From DASPHG01 sp035629775 (GTDB lineage Bacteria; Actinomycetota; Thermoleophilia; Solirubrobacterales; Thermoleophilaceae): a stretch of 32,826 bases of DNA. How positions within the stretch are numbered: position 1 is the stretch's first letter; every line of letters starts with the position of its first letter. The position numbers and the translations under genes are program-made. Under the pieces are notes generated by a model. That model saw nothing but the letters and a program-made list of their open reading frames with translations, was not told the DNA's origin and did not search any database. The stretch covers positions 1 through 32,826 of the forward strand of contig DASPHG010000038.1 of NCBI GenBank assembly GCA_035629775.1. The letters run 5' to 3'. This document shows, one piece after another, positions 31,220 through 32,826 of this stretch.

Positions 31220-32028
31220 AGCGCCTCCTCGTAGTCGCGAACGAGACCGTCGGCGGCACGCCGCTGATCGACGCGGTCAAGCGCCACGCCGAGGCGGGCG
31301 AGGTGAAGGTCACGGTCGTCTGTCCGCAGAACCAGCCCAAGGGCGGCTGGGTCATCTACGAGGAGTCCGCCCGCAGCGCCGCCGCGAACCGGCTCGAGAC
31401 GACGCTCGCATCGCTGCGCGAGATCGGGGTCCAGGCCGAGGGTGAGGTCATGGACCCCGACCCGTTCACGGCCACGACGGACGCGGTCAACGCCTTCGGC
31501 GCGGACGCGATCATCATCTCGACCTACCCCGACACGCGCTCGGGGTGGATGCGCCAGGACCTGATCGAGCGCGTGGAACGAGACACCGGCCTGCCGGTCG
31601 AGCACGTCGTCGTGGACCTCGACGCCGAGCGTGAGGACGTCACCCGGACGCTGGTCGTCGCGAACCAGACCGTGGACTCCGAGCCGCTCTTCCAGCGGAT
31701 CGCCGAGAAGCACGCCGAAGGAGCGCGCCTCTTCACCGTGGTCGTACCGGCGGCCGGCGGCGCCGGCGACCCGAACGAGCGCCTCGGCAGCCTGCTGAAG
31801 CGCCTCGCGGACCAGAACATCCAGGGGGTCGGCCAGGTCGGCCATCCGGACGCCTTCACCGCGATCCAGAACGCGCTCCAGTTCTACAAGGTGGACGAGA
31901 TCCTGATCGCGACGTTCGAGGGCGAGCGCTCGGGCTGGCTGCGGGCCAACCTGATCGAGCGCGTCCAGGGCTCGACGTCCTGCCCCGTCGAGCACGTGGT
32001 CGCGACACGTGAGGAGGTGGCGAGCTAG
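31216..32028 (+). CDS. Tandem universal-stress-like (UspA-fold) protein inside the caa3 operon
   Basis: A 270-aa soluble protein made of two similar halves. RLLVVANETVGG (3-14) pairs with RTLVVANQTVDS (144-155), and SGWMRQDLIERV...PVEHVV (109-132) with SGWLRANLIERV...PVEHVV (239-262, offset exactly 130 residues). The fold pattern (strand, helix, late nucleotide-loop-like segment) resembles Usp/HUP proteins, but the canonical G-2x-G-9x-G(S/T) ATP motif is not evident, so nucleotide binding is uncertain. It sits between subunits I and III: its ATG overlaps the ctaD stop (ATGA), and its TAG overlaps the subunit III GTG (TAGTG). Such tight coupling implies stoichiometric synthesis with the oxidase; assembly factor or regulator are guesses. 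Confidence 0.75.
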   Translation: MKRLLVVANETVGGTPLIDAVKRHAEAGEVKVTVVCPQNQPKGGWVIYEESARSAAANRLETTLASLREIGVQAEGEVMDPDPFTATTDAVNAFGADAIIISTYPDTRSGWMRQDLIERVERDTGLPVEHVVVDLDAEREDVTRTLVVANQTVDSEPLFQRIAEKHAEGARLFTVVVPAAGGAGDPNERLGSLLKRLADQNIQGVGQVGHPDAFTAIQNALQFYKVDEILIATFEGERSGWLRANLIERVQGSTSCPVEHVVATREEVAS

Positions 32029-32651
32029 TGGAGTCGGCCTCCGTCGCGCTGGGGCACAGCCACGACGATCACGACGAGCACCACGGCCCGCCGCCCGCGA
32101 ACCAGTCGTCGCGGATCGAGCCGCAGATGCTCGGGATGCTGCTTTTCATCATCTCGGAGATCATGCTCTTCGGAGCGTTCTTCACGGCCTACTTCTTCAC
32201 CCGGGTCGTGAACAACGAGCCGTGGCCGGGCGGCGACCATGAGCTCCCGAAGGTCATCGCCGGCGTGAACACCGCGATCCTGATCTCGTCGAGCTTCACG
32301 ATGCACTGGGCCCTCGAGGGCGCGCGCACCGAGAACCGGGCGGCGCTGCGGGTTGGGCTCTTGACCACCTTCCTCCTCGGGCTCACCTTCCTCACGATCC
32401 AGGTGAACGAGTACGTGCACCTCGGCTTCGCGGTCCACGACAACGCCCAGGGCACGATCTTCTACGGGCTCACCGGGCTTCACGGAGCGCACGTCTTCGT
32501 GGGCCTGACCCTGCTCTCGTTCGCGACGATCCGCGCCTACCGCGGCCACTTCACCGCCAAGGAGCACCGGGGCGTGGAGGTACCGGGCATCTACTGGCAC
32601 TTCGTGGACGTGATGTGGATCGTGGTCTACACGACGATCTACATCATCTAG
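32028..32651 (+). CDS. ctaE: Cytochrome c oxidase subunit III
   Basis: A 207-aa membrane subunit of the caa3 oxidase with about five TM helices, the short form. The N-terminus is unusually rich in His and acids (H10, H12, H15, H18, H19 in GHSHDDHDEHHG). ISEIMLFGAFFTAYF, LTGLHGAHVFVGL and the C-terminal GIYWHFVDVMWIVVYTTIYI are standard family segments with the conserved Glu, His and Trp residues. GTG 32028 overlaps the stop of the stress-protein gene (TAGTG), with GGAGG about ten bases upstream. No subunit III lies near the A1-type genes, so that complex either lacks one or has it elsewhere. Confidence 0.94.
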   Translation: MESASVALGHSHDDHDEHHGPPPANQSSRIEPQMLGMLLFIISEIMLFGAFFTAYFFTRVVNNEPWPGGDHELPKVIAGVNTAILISSSFTMHWALEGARTENRAALRVGLLTTFLLGLTFLTIQVNEYVHLGFAVHDNAQGTIFYGLTGLHGAHVFVGLTLLSFATIRAYRGHFTAKEHRGVEVPGIYWHFVDVMWIVVYTTIYII

Positions 32652-32665
32652 GTGGGCGTGCCGGC

Positions 32666-32776
32666 GTGATCAACCCGTTGCGCTCGGAGCAGGAGGCGTT
32701 CCGCTTCCTCCTGTGGGTGATCGCCGTCATGGGGACGATCGTGGCGATCGTGCTCGTCCTGCGCGCGCTGCTGTGA
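32666..32776 (+). CDS. Tiny single-TM membrane protein (36 aa)
   Basis: GTG 32666 opens a 36-codon frame 14 bases after subunit III. It has a soluble head (MINPLRSEQEAFRF) followed by one long hydrophobic helix (about 15-36, ending LVLRALL). Its TGA overlaps the next gene's GTG (GTGA), which supports translation. The SEQEAFRF head and position at the end of an oxidase operon suggest a small structural or assembly subunit. I do not have a firm family name for it. Confidence 0.6.
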   Translation: MINPLRSEQEAFRFLLWVIAVMGTIVAIVLVLRALL

Positions 32777-32826
32777 ACGCCGATCTCGAGCTTGCCGAGC
32801 GCGCCGCACGCGCGGCCGGCGAGACG
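32773..32826 (+). CDS. Start of a gene, possibly inositol-monophosphatase family (partial)
   Basis: GTG 32773 overlaps the previous stop (GTGA) and stays open to the window end: 18 codons reading NADLELAERAARAAGET after the start. An N-terminal helix of the form DLELAxxAAxxAGE is common to inositol monophosphatase/CysQ-type phosphatases, but 18 residues are too few for a firm call. The overlap suggests it is co-transcribed with the caa3 operon. Confidence 0.4.
   Translation, partial: MNADLELAERAARAAGET

Noticed and set aside
1..32826. CRISPR arrays, tRNA or rRNA genes, phage or plasmid functions
   Set aside because: No regularly spaced repeats, cloverleaf or rRNA-like segments were seen; the window is filled with protein genes of housekeeping type apart from the RAYT island.

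Overview
This window is a very GC-rich, gene-dense stretch of what looks like an actinobacterial chromosome. OpcA beside zwf, a ROK glucokinase, an aa3/caa3 oxidase set and frequent GTG/TTG starts all point that way. A deep actinobacterial lineage such as Thermoleophilia (Solirubrobacterales/Gaiellales) is my best guess, by inference only. Almost every gene touches or overlaps the next (ATGA, GTGA, TGATG and TAATG junctions), so transcription units are long and probably translationally coupled. No tRNA, rRNA or CRISPR was seen, and no gene-free gap exceeds about 120 bases.

Region 1 (1-8188). The end of a fold-III PLP amino acid deaminase/aldolase gene (+) meets a long minus-strand run, read from 8188 down to 361. 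The run contains a secreted cupredoxin, an UlaG-like metallo-beta-lactamase-fold hydrolase, an unusual fusion of two SCP2 lipid-binding domains to an R2lox Mn/Fe oxidase, a small ORF with no standard start codon, a PAP2/Aur1-like membrane protein, a UPF0104 (lysyl-PG-synthase TM-like) membrane protein, thioredoxin reductase, and a sugar-lactone oxidase. Together they look like a lipid/redox module and are the best candidate here for an undescribed system.

Region 2 (8189-13604, +). A crotonase-fold protein is divergent from the cupredoxin across only 30 bases. It is followed by ctaC-ctaD (an A1-type aa3 oxidase with the GHPEVY motif) and the heme A genes ctaA-ctaB.

Region 3 (13605-14965). This is a small accessory island: a REP-associated tyrosine transposase (RAYT) flanked by inverted copies of its probable REP element, with a third copy at 368-386, then two overlapping small genes, one with a DnaJ-type CxxCxGxG pair.

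Region 4 (14966-26785, -). An eight-gene sugar operon reads glk-tkt-(tal-pgi fusion)-gnd-zwf-opcA-pgl-GH15. It encodes most of a cyclic pentose phosphate pathway, from free glucose (possibly released by the GH15 enzyme) through G6P to pentoses and back. The ribulose-5-P epimerase and isomerase are absent.

Region 5 (26786-32826). Two tiny overlapping membrane-protein genes are followed by a CBS-pair protein (-), a single-domain AraC regulator (+), and a second respiratory operon. That operon has a caa3-type subunit II with a fused cytochrome c, an A2-type subunit I (YSHPAVY), a tandem universal-stress-like protein, subunit III, a tiny TM protein, and the start of a possible inositol-monophosphatase-family gene. 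The window therefore carries two distinct classes of heme-copper oxidase about 20 kb apart, apparently sharing one set of heme A genes.
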